Source: Ilex aquifolium
Lineage: Eukaryota; Streptophyta; Magnoliopsida; Aquifoliales; Aquifoliaceae
DNA: 64,000 nt
Assembly: GCA_951799425.1 (NCBI GenBank)
Contig: OX637395.1
Span: 12,750,451-12,814,450 of the forward strand
Reading direction: 5' to 3'
Position numbers and translations under genes: made by a program. Shown here piece after piece: positions 24,040-35,529 of the stretch (positions are counted from its first letter, which is position 1; each line of letters begins with the position of its first letter). The notes beneath the pieces were generated by a model. That model did not search any database. It saw only the letters and a program-made list of their open reading frames with translations, and was not told where the DNA came from.

Positions 24040-24300
24040 TCTTTTCTTCAAAACGTCATTTGAAATGACGCGTTCAAAGTTAAAAACGTCATTTTAAATG
24101 ATATTTTTAAACTTGATAAAAAAAATTAATTCTGGATAAATTCACTCATAGAATCATCATTGGAAATAACGGTTTTAAAGACATCATTTCAAATAACGTG
24201 TTAAAATAGCTATTTTAAATGGTAACCTAACACCATTTGGATACACTCAAAGTCATCATTTGAAATGACACCTTTAAAGTAGTCATTTCAAATGAGGATT
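24040..24300. repeat. CGTCATTT/AAATGACG palindromes in left MULE arm
   Basis: Perfect palindrome CGTCATTTGAAATGACG at 24054-24070. Variants lie at about 24087, 24154, 24181, 24252 and 24278. The right arm carries the same motif at 37710, 37733, 37843, 37870 and 37952. Possible transposase or host-factor binding sites. Confidence 0.6.
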
Positions 24301-24829
24301 TTAAGAGTAACCTAACATTTTTATTTTGTGATATTTAATTATTCTTCATGTTTCAATATTTAATATTTAATTTGTGATATTTTTTGGTGATATTTAATTA
24401 TTAAATATTTAATTTGTGATATTTAATTTTTCATCATGTTTCAACATTTAATTTGTTTCAAATTTTGTTTTAACTAAAAAAAATTTGTGTAAATCAAAAA
24501 CAAATTACTCAACATGTTTCGCCCAAAAATTTACAAACCATGAAGATGCATCCATCAAACAATGAGATTTGTCCCCCAAAATTGTACAAATCATGCGCTT
24601 ATGAAAAATGATATTTATACATTGAAAAAAGTAAATTTATTACATGAGACTGTATAAAATTCTAGGAAATTATTATAGAGTTTTAGTAGGATAGGAATTT
24701 AAGAGTTTGATTCTGTCAATAATGTGATTGATGTTCATAACAATATATAAGTTGACCACATACACATAAACTTAATGGAATAAAAGTGTTTAATGCATCA
24801 TCACTTAAATCTGAAAAATCAAAAAGTTA

Positions 24830-25313
24830 AAAATCGAAAACAAGTAACGGGTCCTCTAAAATTTCAATCTCGACATAGGCAGGATCAAAATGCTCAATTT
24901 TTGCATACTCGATTGCATGCAAATGATCAAGTCTAGCTATGATCTCGTCATGGTTGTTTGAATTCTGTGGGTTGTATATATCAGCCAAATGTACTTTTGG
25001 TACTACTAGTCCATGTCAATGCCAATACACTTCAAGCTCAAAAATGTTTATCATATAACTCTCACCGCCTTAGTGTAGGTTCGATATAAGTACTCAGAGG
25101 CAGATCGTAGGTCACAGTCCCAACAACTACATGTCCAATGTGCCCAAATGGGTGATAAGTATTGATGAACTCATTGTGGAACTCACATTTTTGTCCATAC
25201 CACGTTACACCACTGGAATCTGTATATGATCCAATAGGTTGATTCCTCATGCCTTGCACATGTTTGTAAACTAAACAGGGCAATTGTTGGTCTAAGGCAA
25301 GCTCCTCGTGCAT
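24830..25313 (-). pseudogene. Possible plant-mobile-domain-like C-terminal fragment
   Basis: Minus-strand reading: MHEELALDQQLPCLVYKHVQ, WYGQKCEFHNEFINTYHPFG, GHVVVGTVTYDLPLSTYIEP, then (after a frame break) VHLADIYNPQN and RLDHLHAIEYAKIEHFDPAY. The order resembles the C-terminal part of plant mobile domain proteins that often travel with MULEs, but this is a weak match from memory. It lies downstream of the MULE transposase on the same strand. Confidence 0.3.
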
Positions 25314-26582
25314 GGTTCCATCATTTTAGTTCCACTTTTCTTAATTGGTTTTCTGTTGCAACAAGGATGATCCAAACATTTTATTCTTTGTTGCAATCAT
25401 GATAATTTTCATTATAATTTTAAAATGAACAATTGGACCTATATAAATCATCATTCATAATTGTGTAAATCATAGGAAAAACAATGTCTTGGTGCACATA
25501 AAATAGGCAATCCAGCCTAACCACCGAAAGTTCTTCATCACGCAATGAACAACATAGTTCATTTTTAGCCAACGAACGTCAACGCTCGACTTATCGATCA
25601 ACATCGTGGAACATAGAAAGTTGACATGACATCACACTGCCATGTTGTGACAGGACTTGACACTGATAAAGTAATGACATGACTTGACATTATTAAAGTT
25701 GGGATATGACAATACACTGATAAAGCAATGACTTAACTTGACACTGTCAAAGTAGTGATATGACAATACATTCATTACACTGATAAAGTCATGGAATTAC
25801 TTAACAATGATTACCATTTATCAAGATATGTGATTGAAACTAATATTTGGACACTGAGTCCAATTGTTAATCTTTATCACACATATAATCATCTGATAGG
25901 TATTGTTCATTCGACAAAATAGTATTTTGCTCAACTGGTGTCAACTTTCGTTGATATGAAGTTCCCACATGTCTGTTGCTAGTTGGAGCATATAATGTCG
26001 ACACCAACACACCATCATTCTATTATTCTCTCTTTGGACATGTTTTACTATTGATTCATAGTCATTTCTATTCCTTCGTTCATCGTTAGTAATCATCTAT
26101 GTGGCACCGGTATGCCAAGTTCTCTTAATTGTGTGCATAATGCATCTGATTCATTAGCACAAAACGTCCACTCTCTTCATACTCTTGCATAATACTCTTT
26201 TGGATCGAAAAATCTTTCACTCTTGTAATCATTGTTTCACTCTTTTAACAACCAAACCCGTTCACATCTGCGACTGTTATATACTGTAGAAAAATTTGAT
26301 GTAGACATAATGTTCAATGTATGCTATATCAAACATAGATAGGGGTGTTTATATAGTGGTTTGCAAATCCTAATCATACAATATCAGAGTTTTGTCACTT
26401 TTGCACAGGAATTACAGAAAAAGTTGATTCAATTCAAACATTATGTTGATGAAAAAGTAGAGTTATTAACAAATGATTAAGTGTTGGGCAACAGATTGAT
26501 TGAAAAGGCCAAATCAGTAGTAAGTTTTCAAAGCCTAGAACACTTTGTCAAATATGTCAAAGGTGGGAGCACAAACATCATA
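25314..26582. other. Region where the MULE catalytic domain is expected
   Basis: No open frame or DDE motif recognised. It contains a degenerate repeat of about 30 bp (25630-25795; core 'cttgacactgataaagtaatga'). Confidence 0.35.
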
Positions 26583-27894
26583 CTACCACCTTACAATTGT
26601 CCTTAGGTTATACTTCACAAGAACACCCATAAAATCGAGTAAGAGAATTGTTATTTCCGGTGTAACCCAAATAAAACCCTCAATCCACTGAGATATAAAG
26701 CCCGCATCAAGTTGACAGTGGTCATAGTTCAACCTTAGGTAGAAACAAGTGTGTGGTCCTTCATACTTTGAGATCTTAAATATTACATGCTTGGTCTTCA
26801 ATAACGCACGTAGCCTCCACTTGCATCCATATTGTGCATGCATCATGCACCTCAAAACCCATCGTTTTTTGTTTGTATCCACAATAACATATTGTTGATG
26901 CATCTTCAATGAATACAATTTCACTGCAATCTCCAACTTTTTTTATTCATAAACACGAGATCCTTCAACAATTCAACTCTTGTTGAATCCCATGTTTTTA
27001 ATTCATGCAACTTACAAAATCTATTGATTTATTTTGGGTCTCCGATTCAATGTTTGTAAAGAATTGCGACATGGGCTCATACATAGGAACCTCACCCCCA
27101 TCGTAATCAGAATTACCAACACCATCGTCATCATTAAAGTTATTAGTCAATAATTCTTCATGTACTTGTTCTTGTTCATAATCGTCATTGCGATCATTAG
27201 CATGCATTCCTTCATATGTAGGATTAGGATTCGGTTGCAATGCCAGATTTTGGATGGGGTCTACTATTGTCAGTCTCGGGCTAACTGCAATCATATCTAT
27301 CATCTCGTTACCCATGGTAGCACTGTGGTATAGCTGAGATGAGCATTTAGCAAAAGTGTTGGGCCCTGTTTCTGACTGTGCATGTCTATATCGATTGTAC
27401 TCTTCCATACACTGCATCACCACTGGGGTGCAATAATCACCTATCATTGAAGAAGGTAGAACAGTTGAGATATATGGTTCTTATGTGAGAAGTGAGGAAT
27501 ATGGACCACCAACATGCTAACCTTACTGACTTTCACCAATGTCATCATACCTAACCTCTTGTTTCACGTACAAATTCATATTGTTGACAACTTCATAGTC
27601 AAATACAACATCCAACATCGCCTCCACACCATCGTTGTCAACAATTTCTAATTCTATATATTTTGTCAAGCTGTGTCCCAATGTAGAAGGAAATCTACAA
27701 ATGAGCTTCATATTGTATTTATTTATGTCTATTACATCAGGCATCCTATCCACTAATGTCGAGTGACTTGTGTCATTAGCTAACTTCATCACACGTTTAG
27801 GAGAAATATTGTAGCATACACCCTCATAGTCATAAATAATATTATCACCCCAATAAATCATCATAGATGCACGTCTTCCAACCATTTGTAACAA
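26583..27894 (-). pseudogene. MULE transposase, N-terminal half
   Basis: Three minus-strand pieces. 27523-27894 opens with IYWGDNIIYDYEGVCYN and MKLICRFPSTLG (N-terminal ubiquitin-like region of plant MULE proteins). 26998-27447 is an acidic linker (NDDYEQEQVHEELLTNNFND). 26583-26936 is the DNA-binding region: AVKLYSLKMHQQYVIVDTNK, RWVLRCMMHAQYGCKWRLRA, KYEGPHTCFYLRLNYDHCQL, with the cysteine/histidine spacing (C..C...HTC...H) of the MuDR DNA-binding domain. Stops separate the pieces and the DDE domain is missing. Confidence 0.7.
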
Positions 27895-29560
27895 TTCTAC
27901 AATAACAACATCAAATATAAAATTAGATATCTTTTAAGTGTAGAAAATCAATTATCTATATTTTATTCCAAATATTAAGGGTTTATGAGTATTTTGGTGG
28001 TGAGTTGGGGGCCAACAAGACCCAAATAAATTAACTCACCACTCATAAAGAATTTAGATTTAAACAGACGTAAAGTATGAGTAAGAGAAACACACGAGAT
28101 ATTCAACATAAGTTATACGCCAATGCTCAACAGTCTATTAGATTAACAGGTTAAAAAGTTGTATGTCAAGTATCCCAAATCATGAAAAGATTGACAATGT
28201 GTAAATAGAAGACTAGTTTTTTTTAGTTGAACCAAGATTAGAGTTATTAACTTGTGCCTATAAATATAAATAGAGTTAGTGAAATTGTGCATTAAATTGT
28301 CTACGTGTGTCTGTGAGTGAATAAGACAAAAAAAAAATAAATAAATAAGAGAATGTTTGGATATAAGATTATTTTTTTTGAATGAGGTTTAAGGTAATTA
28401 ATTTGTTCAAAATAGGAATGAATGACAATTTTGTTATTTTTCATTAATTTTTGAAGGTGAGAACATTTTTCATAATCATTACCAACATCTATTCAATAGA
28501 TGATCTTACCAATATGACATTGTTATGATTCGACTAATGGGATGTTAGAGTTGGAGGAAATGTAGTCTTCCTTTTCTAAAAGCCCAAAATTGTAATTGTG
28601 AGTGTACAATGGTGACAAGGGCTCTGTAATGCAATATATTATGCTGACATATAAAAGTGGTACTTTCATCGGTTGAACACTTGGGTACAAATATGCACCT
28701 AGCAGGCTTGCTCATAGGCCTTAGGAATCCTAGATGCTACCCATTTTTGTATTTTCATTATTAAGAAATGGAACACCGTTTTGGATGAGCTTAGATACCC
28801 ATTTCTTGCACAAGTTATACTTAGTTTGATTGTTTCTATTGCCTAATCGGTGAGTTTTCAACAAAGGCTTAAACCAGTAGCATAAATCCACGGAGGGCTC
28901 TTAGGCATCCACTCAATCAACAAATCAATACTCATCGGGCACCAATTCAAAATCCAAACCCAATAGGTTGAGTATTCAGTGTTATCAAGTGTATAATTGA
29001 GAGAGAGAGAGAGACCAAAATATGTTTAATATTTATCCATCTCCATCACATTTGCTACTAAGGAAGGGGGTTTGGAAATAGCAAGACAATAATTTTCAGT
29101 CTATTTTGTTTTTTTCCCTATGACCTTTTCGTAAGTTTAGCTCTACTTTGTATTTATTCAATTCAGAGGCATTTTTATAATAAACATCGTTAAAAGTATA
29201 CACATGTTCAATACCTAAAAATTTGGAACCTACTTACCGAAAAAAAATTTGGAACCCCTTACTATCTTGCACAAAAAAGAAAACAAGGTGAATTAATGCT
29301 CATTATCATACTACTGTTACCATCATTTTTTATTTATAATTAGCGGAATTCTTATTGATTATATTGTCACTTTTGATTTACAGTTATTCCACAAGACATG
29401 ATTTGAGGGGTTGAATACCTGCAGAAATCGGATATCTCACTAATCTAACATCACTGTAAGATTGCCTACACCATTTTTTGAATTTTCTTTACCTATTTCA
29501 TTCTGAAATTCTTGAATTACTATGTGAAATCATTTTTTTTTATGAAAAAAAGTTGTATTA
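27895..29560. other. AT-rich DNA inside the MULE, no gene
   Basis: Nothing coding. A partial third copy of the 130-bp repeat of 31255-31514 lies at about 28945-29015 ('caataggttgagtattcagtg'). Confidence 0.35.
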
Positions 29561-29745
29561 TTAGGGGTAACCCGTGCCTGAAGGCACGGTGCAACGTAAG
29601 TGAGAAGTGATGAATTTGGAGGGGGAGAATTCAATGTGAATGATTTTGAGAGTGATATTGGTAGCTATCGGATGAGTCTATTTGAGACCGTCGAATGGAT
29701 TTATTGAAATCTGCCCTATTTTATATTATAAATTATATATATAGA
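29561..29745 (-). mobile_element. Short non-autonomous Helitron (185 bp)
   Basis: Minus strand: starts A|TCTATATATATAATT and ends with hairpin CCGTGCCTTCAGGCACGG, an 11-base spacer ending CTAA, then T. TC start, 3' hairpin 11 bases before CTRR and insertion between A and T are the Helitron hallmarks. Confidence 0.65.
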
Positions 29746-29889
29746 TATAGATAGATAGATAGATATAGCACGACATATGTTAATAAACCTATATTTTGTT
29801 AGCGATAATCTTTGTTATTGTATTATTATTTTGTTAATTTTAATTTGTGTTTGAACTGCATATTATATAGATTGAATTATATATATAGA

Positions 29890-30641
29890 CTAGTTATTGT
29901 CTGTACCTGAAGGCACAGAGTAATAAAAAATTGTAAACAATAAACATATTTGTATTCTTATTCAAAATCAAATCACAAAAATAGAAGAGAGATAAATAAA
30001 TTTAAACATCGGTTGTAGTGGGGGTGAGAGGTGGTGGTGGTAGGAGACGGTGATGATTGTGGTGGGTGGCAATGACTGTGGTAGTGGTGGTGGTGGTGGC
30101 GGTGGGGGCGACGGCGGTGACGGCGGTGACGGCGGCGGCATCGGTGGCTGATGCGGCGACGATGGTGGTGACGGCGGCGACGATGGTGGTGGTGGTGGCG
30201 ATGATGGTGGCGACGGTGGCAGTGGTGGCGGCGACGACAGCGGTGGTGGTGGCGATGATGGTGGTGGTGGTGGCGGCGATGGCGATGACGATGGCGGCGG
30301 TGGTAGTAGTGGTGGCGGTGGCGGTGGCGGCGACGAAGATGCCGGTAATGGCGGTGGTGGTGGTGACGGTGGTGGTGGTGGTGGTTGTAGAGGTAGTGGT
30401 GGGACGGTTTCAAACATTATTTTTGTTTAAAATATTTATGAGAAATAATTTCTAGAAGTACTTTTAAAAAGTCACTCCAAACACACCCTTAGGGCCCTAT
30501 TTTTCTTATTAAATTTAGGGTGTTAATATTAGCCGTTAGATTAACTTTAAAATAAAATTTAAAGTGATCTCAACCGCGAATAGCAAAAGTCATTTTGTTT
30601 ATCTTTTGAGATTTGAATTGTAAGCTACTTTATTATATAGA
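29890..30641 (-). mobile_element. Non-autonomous Helitron carrying a GGN minisatellite
   Basis: Minus strand: starts A|TCTATATAATAAAGTAGC (near 30641) and ends with hairpin CTGTGCC-TTCA-GGTACAG, 11 bases ending CTAG, then T at 29889. Same layout as the neighbour at 29561. Its middle is the GGT/GGC repeat. Confidence 0.6.
30017..30410. repeat. GGT/GGC/GAC trinucleotide minisatellite
   Basis: About 390 bp of imperfect GGN triplets on the plus strand. It gives long artefactual open frames: poly-Pro or poly-His on the minus strand and poly-Val/Ala on the plus strand. None has a credible gene structure. Confidence 0.85.
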
Positions 30642-30670
30642 TATAAATATCGATACATATATATATATAT

Positions 30671-31221
30671 GACGACATATGTTAATGAACCTATATTTTA
30701 TTAAAGATAATCATTGTTATTAGAGTTTTAATAGATATTAGATATATTTTGTATCTCTCCAATGGTTTGAATGGGGATGAGAAGAGATAAAAGGAATGTA
30801 GTAGAGTCCTATAGAAATGTAGATTAATTAGGATCGTTGGATCAATAATACTGAATTGATTTGAGTCGCGAAAAGCTCAAGACAAACTAAGCTAACTTGA
30901 TATAGATAGATATATAGGACGACATATGTTAATGAACCTATATTTTATTAAAGATAATCCGTGTTATTAGAGTTTTAATAGATATTAAATAGATTTTGTT
31001 TTTATTAGATATTAGATATATTTTGTTTTTATTAGATATATATATATAATCATCCAAGCCAATCTCCCCAATGGTTTGAATAAGGATGATGAGAGATAAA
31101 AGGAATGTAGTAGAGTCCTCTAAAAATGTAAATTAATTAGGATCGTCGAATCAATAATACTGAATCGATTTGAGTCGCAGAAAGTTTAAGACAAAGCAAA
31201 CTAGTTACTTTATTATATAGA
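30671..31221. repeat. Two direct copies of a ~230-290-bp Helitron-like segment
   Basis: Copy 1 30671-30897 and copy 2 30918-31205 both run from 'gacgacatatgttaatgaacc' through 'ggaatgtagtagagtcct' to 'gatttgagtcgc'. Copy 2 ends in TCTATATAATAAAGTAAC on the minus strand, a Helitron-like start. A partial third copy starts at 29769. Confidence 0.7.
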
Positions 31222-31254
31222 TAGATAGTAGAAGTTCACGAGAGGAAAAAGATT

Positions 31255-31514
31255 CCTCCGATAGGTACAAAGAACAAATAGAGGGAAAGAGAGACCAAAA
31301 TAAGAAATCCGAACCCAATAGATTGAGTATTCAGTGTTATCAAGTGTATATTTGAGAGAGAGAGAGCGAAACCAAAATACCAGTCCTCCGATAGGTACAA
31401 AGAACAAATGGAGAGAAAGAGAAACCAAAATAAGAAATCTGAACCCAATAGGTTGAGTATTCAGTGTTATCAAGTGTATATTTGAGAGAGAGAGAGAGAG
31501 AGAGAGAGCGAAAC
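31255..31514. repeat. Tandem duplication, 130-bp unit
   Basis: Units start with 'cctccgataggtacaaagaa' at 31255 and 31385, and each ends in a GA tract followed by 'gcgaaaccaaaatacc'. They differ at a few positions. A partial copy lies at 28945-29015. Confidence 0.85.
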
Positions 31515-31654
31515 CAAAATACCTTCATAGTAGGTCGCCGAAGAGGTAGTCTGACTCGTTGGAGGAGAGGGTCTCAGTAGAGAGGATGTCAATCTAACTG
31601 TAATTGATACATCATTTTAGAAAGAGTAATTGATATATCATTTTAGAAAGAGAC

Positions 31655-31715
<61 letters not shown>

Positions 31716-31855
31716 AAAATACCTTCACAGTAAGCCTCCGGAATGGTGGTCTGGCTCATCGGTGGAGAGGGTCTCAATAGAAAAGATGTCAATCTAATTG
31801 TAAGTTGTACATCATTTTAGAGAGATAGAGATAGAGAGAGAGAGAGAGAGAGGGA
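31480..31855. repeat. (GA)n tracts alternating with an 'accttcacagtaag' cassette
   Basis: GA tracts at about 31481-31508, 31655-31713 and 31823-31852. Between them the cassette 'aaaataccttcacagtaag...gtggtctggctc...ggagagggtctca' occurs at 31516 and 31715, and again in direct orientation at 37361 beyond the Harbinger element. Confidence 0.75.
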
Positions 31856-33092
31856 TGTAGCTTCTCTGGTGTGAGAGAAAGCAACACTGTGTGTTGTTAG
31901 CAATAAGCGACGTCATTTTAGTCGAAACGCACAATAACCAGTCTTTCCCAACCAGAGACATGCCAAACGATACAATTCTAATAAGTTTTTACAGCAAATT
32001 TTTTGTCCTCAACAAATGACCCACCACTTCTACTTTGAGAACAAACCAAACACTTTCTTCTTGTAGTTCTTCATTCCTCATGGAAGTCCATCCACATTTA
32101 TGCCAAACGTGCCCTCCATCGATGATTCCCTAAAATCCACAAACGAAACTAAGTTAAAATGAATCTAAGAAGTTCCCAATGAAACCCAAAATTGACATGG
32201 TAAGGAAGAAATAATACTTGAATCACGTAGTATATTTTACATAACATAACATAATATCCCAAGTGCCATAAAAAACTTTGAAAATGTGTAGGTTCTCTAG
32301 ATTTCTGACAATGAAATCTACAGATTAGGAACATGAAATTTTAGTAGAGAGAGAGAGAGAGAGGATGAATTGAAAAGACAACCAAACTTTTGTCCTAGAA
32401 ATTTTGGGTTTTCACATTTTGTCTCTAAAAATTTACTGTGCTATTTCTGTATTAACAATACCATACATGAATTTTTGATTTCGCTGAGTACTTTTCAAAA
32501 AAAAATTCACAACTTGTTTCATTTGTCAGTTTGTAGGATCATCAATGGAGATCACGTATGGTTTATACAACTAAGGTGGCGGTGGATGGACATCCATGAG
32601 GAATAAATAACTTCAAGAAGAAGTGTTTGGCCTATTATTTAGAGCAACTCCAACCGGCTCAACAAAGGGTACCTTTTAGCTATTTTGTTGAGCCAATCCA
32701 AAAAATTTGGCTCCAACCGGCTCAAAAAATCACTCGCTAATCTGCCTCCCCCCATTCTCACTCATCAGTTTTGGCTAGCAAGGCTCTCTCTCATCAGAGC
32801 TCTCTCCCCCCAATTTTGGGTCGTTCTTCATCAGAGTTTTGCGCCAATTTTGGTCTCAGTCTCTCCACTCGTCTCTCTTAGAGTCTCCCTGCACTCTCAG
32901 ACTCTCTCCGTCGGTGGAGCGTCCCAGGAGTCACCAGATTCCCCACCTCCATCGTCGATCGCTGTTCGTGGCCAACATCGTCAATCAAGAAGGGTTTAAG
33001 ATTTTGCTTCAATACGCCCTTTCATTTCCTTCACTTGAAAGGTATTTCATCACTCGTCTCTCTCACATTCTCTCTACATTCTCAGGTAATGA

Positions 33093-35050
33093 TTGTTTTG
33101 GTTTTGGGCTAACGATTTTGCTTCAATACCTATTAGGGTTTCACAAAGCAGAGACACACCACCATTTTCGTTGCTTCGACCTCAATCTCATTCGCGTTCA
33201 TCATCTCAACTCCTCTCAGTCCCTGGAAGGTTCGTCAATTCTATATTCTCTGCGTCGTCACATCTACATATACATATAGGGGTGTGTGTGTAATGTTATA
33301 ATAATTGAAATTTGTTTGGTACTCGCAGGCCTTCATTTGGAATTGCTTTTGACATCGACGGGGTTGTACTTCGCAGTCGAACTCCAATTGCAGATTCTCC
33401 CGAAGCTTTGAGAAGATTGTATGATGATATTGGTACTAGTATGTTGTGCTTATTGTTTGTTATTGTTAGAGTATTTCAATTTTTCGATTTATTGTTTAGT
33501 TTAATACACATGTCAAATTGTCTGTTTCTAAGCTGTATGTTCAACAATTTGTACTCAATAGTAACCCTGCCTGAAACACTACTTCAATCCAAAAGTTCTT
33601 ATCTCAACTGGGTTCAACTCATCGTCCCCCTCCCCCATAATAATGCCCGACCAAAAAACCAACAACTATTTGGTGTTCCCAAGTGGGAGCCAGATAAATG
33701 ATTTGTAATAGTTAGTAGAATTTAAACAGGACTTATTTAAGCATATGCAAACGATGTTATTCGATTTTCATTCTATTTATCTTCTATCTTGCTACTTTTT
33801 CTATATTGTGGATATATTTATTTGTAATCCTACAATTATGGGTCCTATTTAATTCGGTTGGTCTATTTCATTGTTGAGATCATATTGCTTGACTCGATTG
33901 TGCAAGCCACCATAACGCTCGGGATAGATAAACTAATATGAGTTTGTCTTATGAACCAAAAAGTAAGAACCAATAAAACTTGCAATTATATGCAAGTCTC
34001 GTGGTTTATTAGATGGAGTTGGCACTTGTGGTTAATTTAGTTTGAAGGTGTGGTGGCCTCCACGGCACTGGATGCCTAATTTTTTGTTTTGTTGAAGGAG
34101 TGATGATAAAACTTGCTGTCGCTTTGGTCCCTGCTTGTTTTTTTTTGAAAAGTGGCCCCTGCTTGTTGTTACTCAAGTTTATGTCTGCTTGTCTGCAGAT
34201 ACTCTAAAAATACCATTTCTGTTTTTGACAAGTGGTGAGTGCTTTGGATGATTTATCCTAGCTTGTATTATCTAACGTAATAAGCCTTTATTTTTGTAGT
34301 TGTGAAATGTTTGGTTGCCGCTCTTTAGAACAATACTTGGGTTCTTATAAACAAGAAAATGAGAACATTGCTTTTAATGTGATATCCCTCTGCTAACAAT
34401 GCAATTGATATGTAATTGGATTCAGTTTCCTTAGATCTTTTCAATAAAGTTTGAATTTGAAGTACTGTTGCAGTCTTCATTTGGGCTCATGAAAAACAGT
34501 TATGAGCAAACCTGCTTAGAATTTTTTTTTAATTCCAACACTTCATAATTAGTTCCAAACTTCCAAGAAATCACAGAATGAATTATATGCTTGACTTAAC
34601 ATCCAATATATTTTATGCTCAAGCTTCCTGCCCAAGAATAAATTTCATTTGGGAATGATTCATTTGTGCCATTTCTTTCTATGCATGTATATCAAAGTCT
34701 TCCATATGTGTTAAGTTTATGCACAGAATAATTTCAGCAATAAGATATCATGATTTATGTTGTCATCCATACTTTTTGAGGCAGGAAACATTCCTTTGAT
34801 CAATTGACTAACTGTTTAGTAGTCTTGTATTTCAAAAGGAGGTGGCATCCTAGAGTCTAGACGAGCCTTTGAGTTGAGTGAACTTCTAGAAGTAAAAATT
34901 TTACCTTCTCAGGTAACGTTCTGAAATTCTCAAAAACAAGGGTGGACTTTCCTAGTTAGCTTTTCTGCACTTGTTTCACTGATAGTACCCTTAGCATGGT
35001 TGTCTTTTTTTTTTTAATCCTCCTGATGCAGGTTATATTATCTATAGACT
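33093..35050 (+). pseudogene. 5' exons of a CECR5-like HAD hydrolase (truncated)
   Basis: Exon ends agree in phase. The first exon ends at 33229 (SSSQLLSVPG, codon split AG|G). Exon 33329-33432 reads RPSFGIAFDIDGVVLRSRTP and SPEALRRLYDDI, with HAD motif I (DIDGV). Exon 34199-34234 is TLKIPFLFLTS (HAD motif II region). Exon 34839-34912 is GGGILESRRAFELSELLEVK. All introns have GT..AG. A fifth exon starts after the AG at 35032 (VILS...) and decays at once. The order matches the N-terminal third of plant mitochondrial-type CECR5/YKR070W HAD hydrolases. No ATG was found in the first exon and the rest of the enzyme is missing, so it is a gene fragment. Retained introns mean it was copied as DNA. 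Confidence 0.72.
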
Positions 35051-35529
35051 ACTTGATCATTTTCTGCCCAATTTCAGCGGTGAACCTTTATGCACCTTTC
35101 TTTTGAACTTTTTTCATCAACAATGTAGGTTTTCTGATGGATGAACATGAATATTACTTCACCAATCTCTTGAACGACGGAACAAACGTAGATGAGTTTA
35201 ACACTCAGTCAGTAGACCAAATAAGTCATTCTTCACCAATATCACCTCAAATAGAATCCACCACCAAAAATTTTTGAGGCGGCAAATTTTCAGTTGAGGA
35301 GGACTTAGTTTTAATCTCGGGTTGGCTTAATATTAGCGTGGATGCCGTGCATGAGAATGAGCAAAAATCTAAAAGGTATTGGCAAAAGGGTTTGGGAGTA
35401 CTTCAACGAATACAAACCCTAGTCAGATTGTAATCGCAATCAAGTTTCTTTGATGAATCGTTGGTCTACAATTCAACTAGCCACCAATAAATTTTGTGGC
35501 TGCTTTGACCAATTCAACTAGCCACCAAT

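Noticed and set aside
29968..30455. 149-codon poly-Pro and 146-codon poly-His (-) and 132-codon Val/Ala (+) reading frames
   Set aside because: All are translations of a GGN minisatellite in different frames; no start context or domain.
32685..33080. Plus-strand ORFs before the CECR5-like exon
   Set aside because: Pyrimidine-rich leader-like DNA with overlapping frames; more likely 5' UTR than coding.
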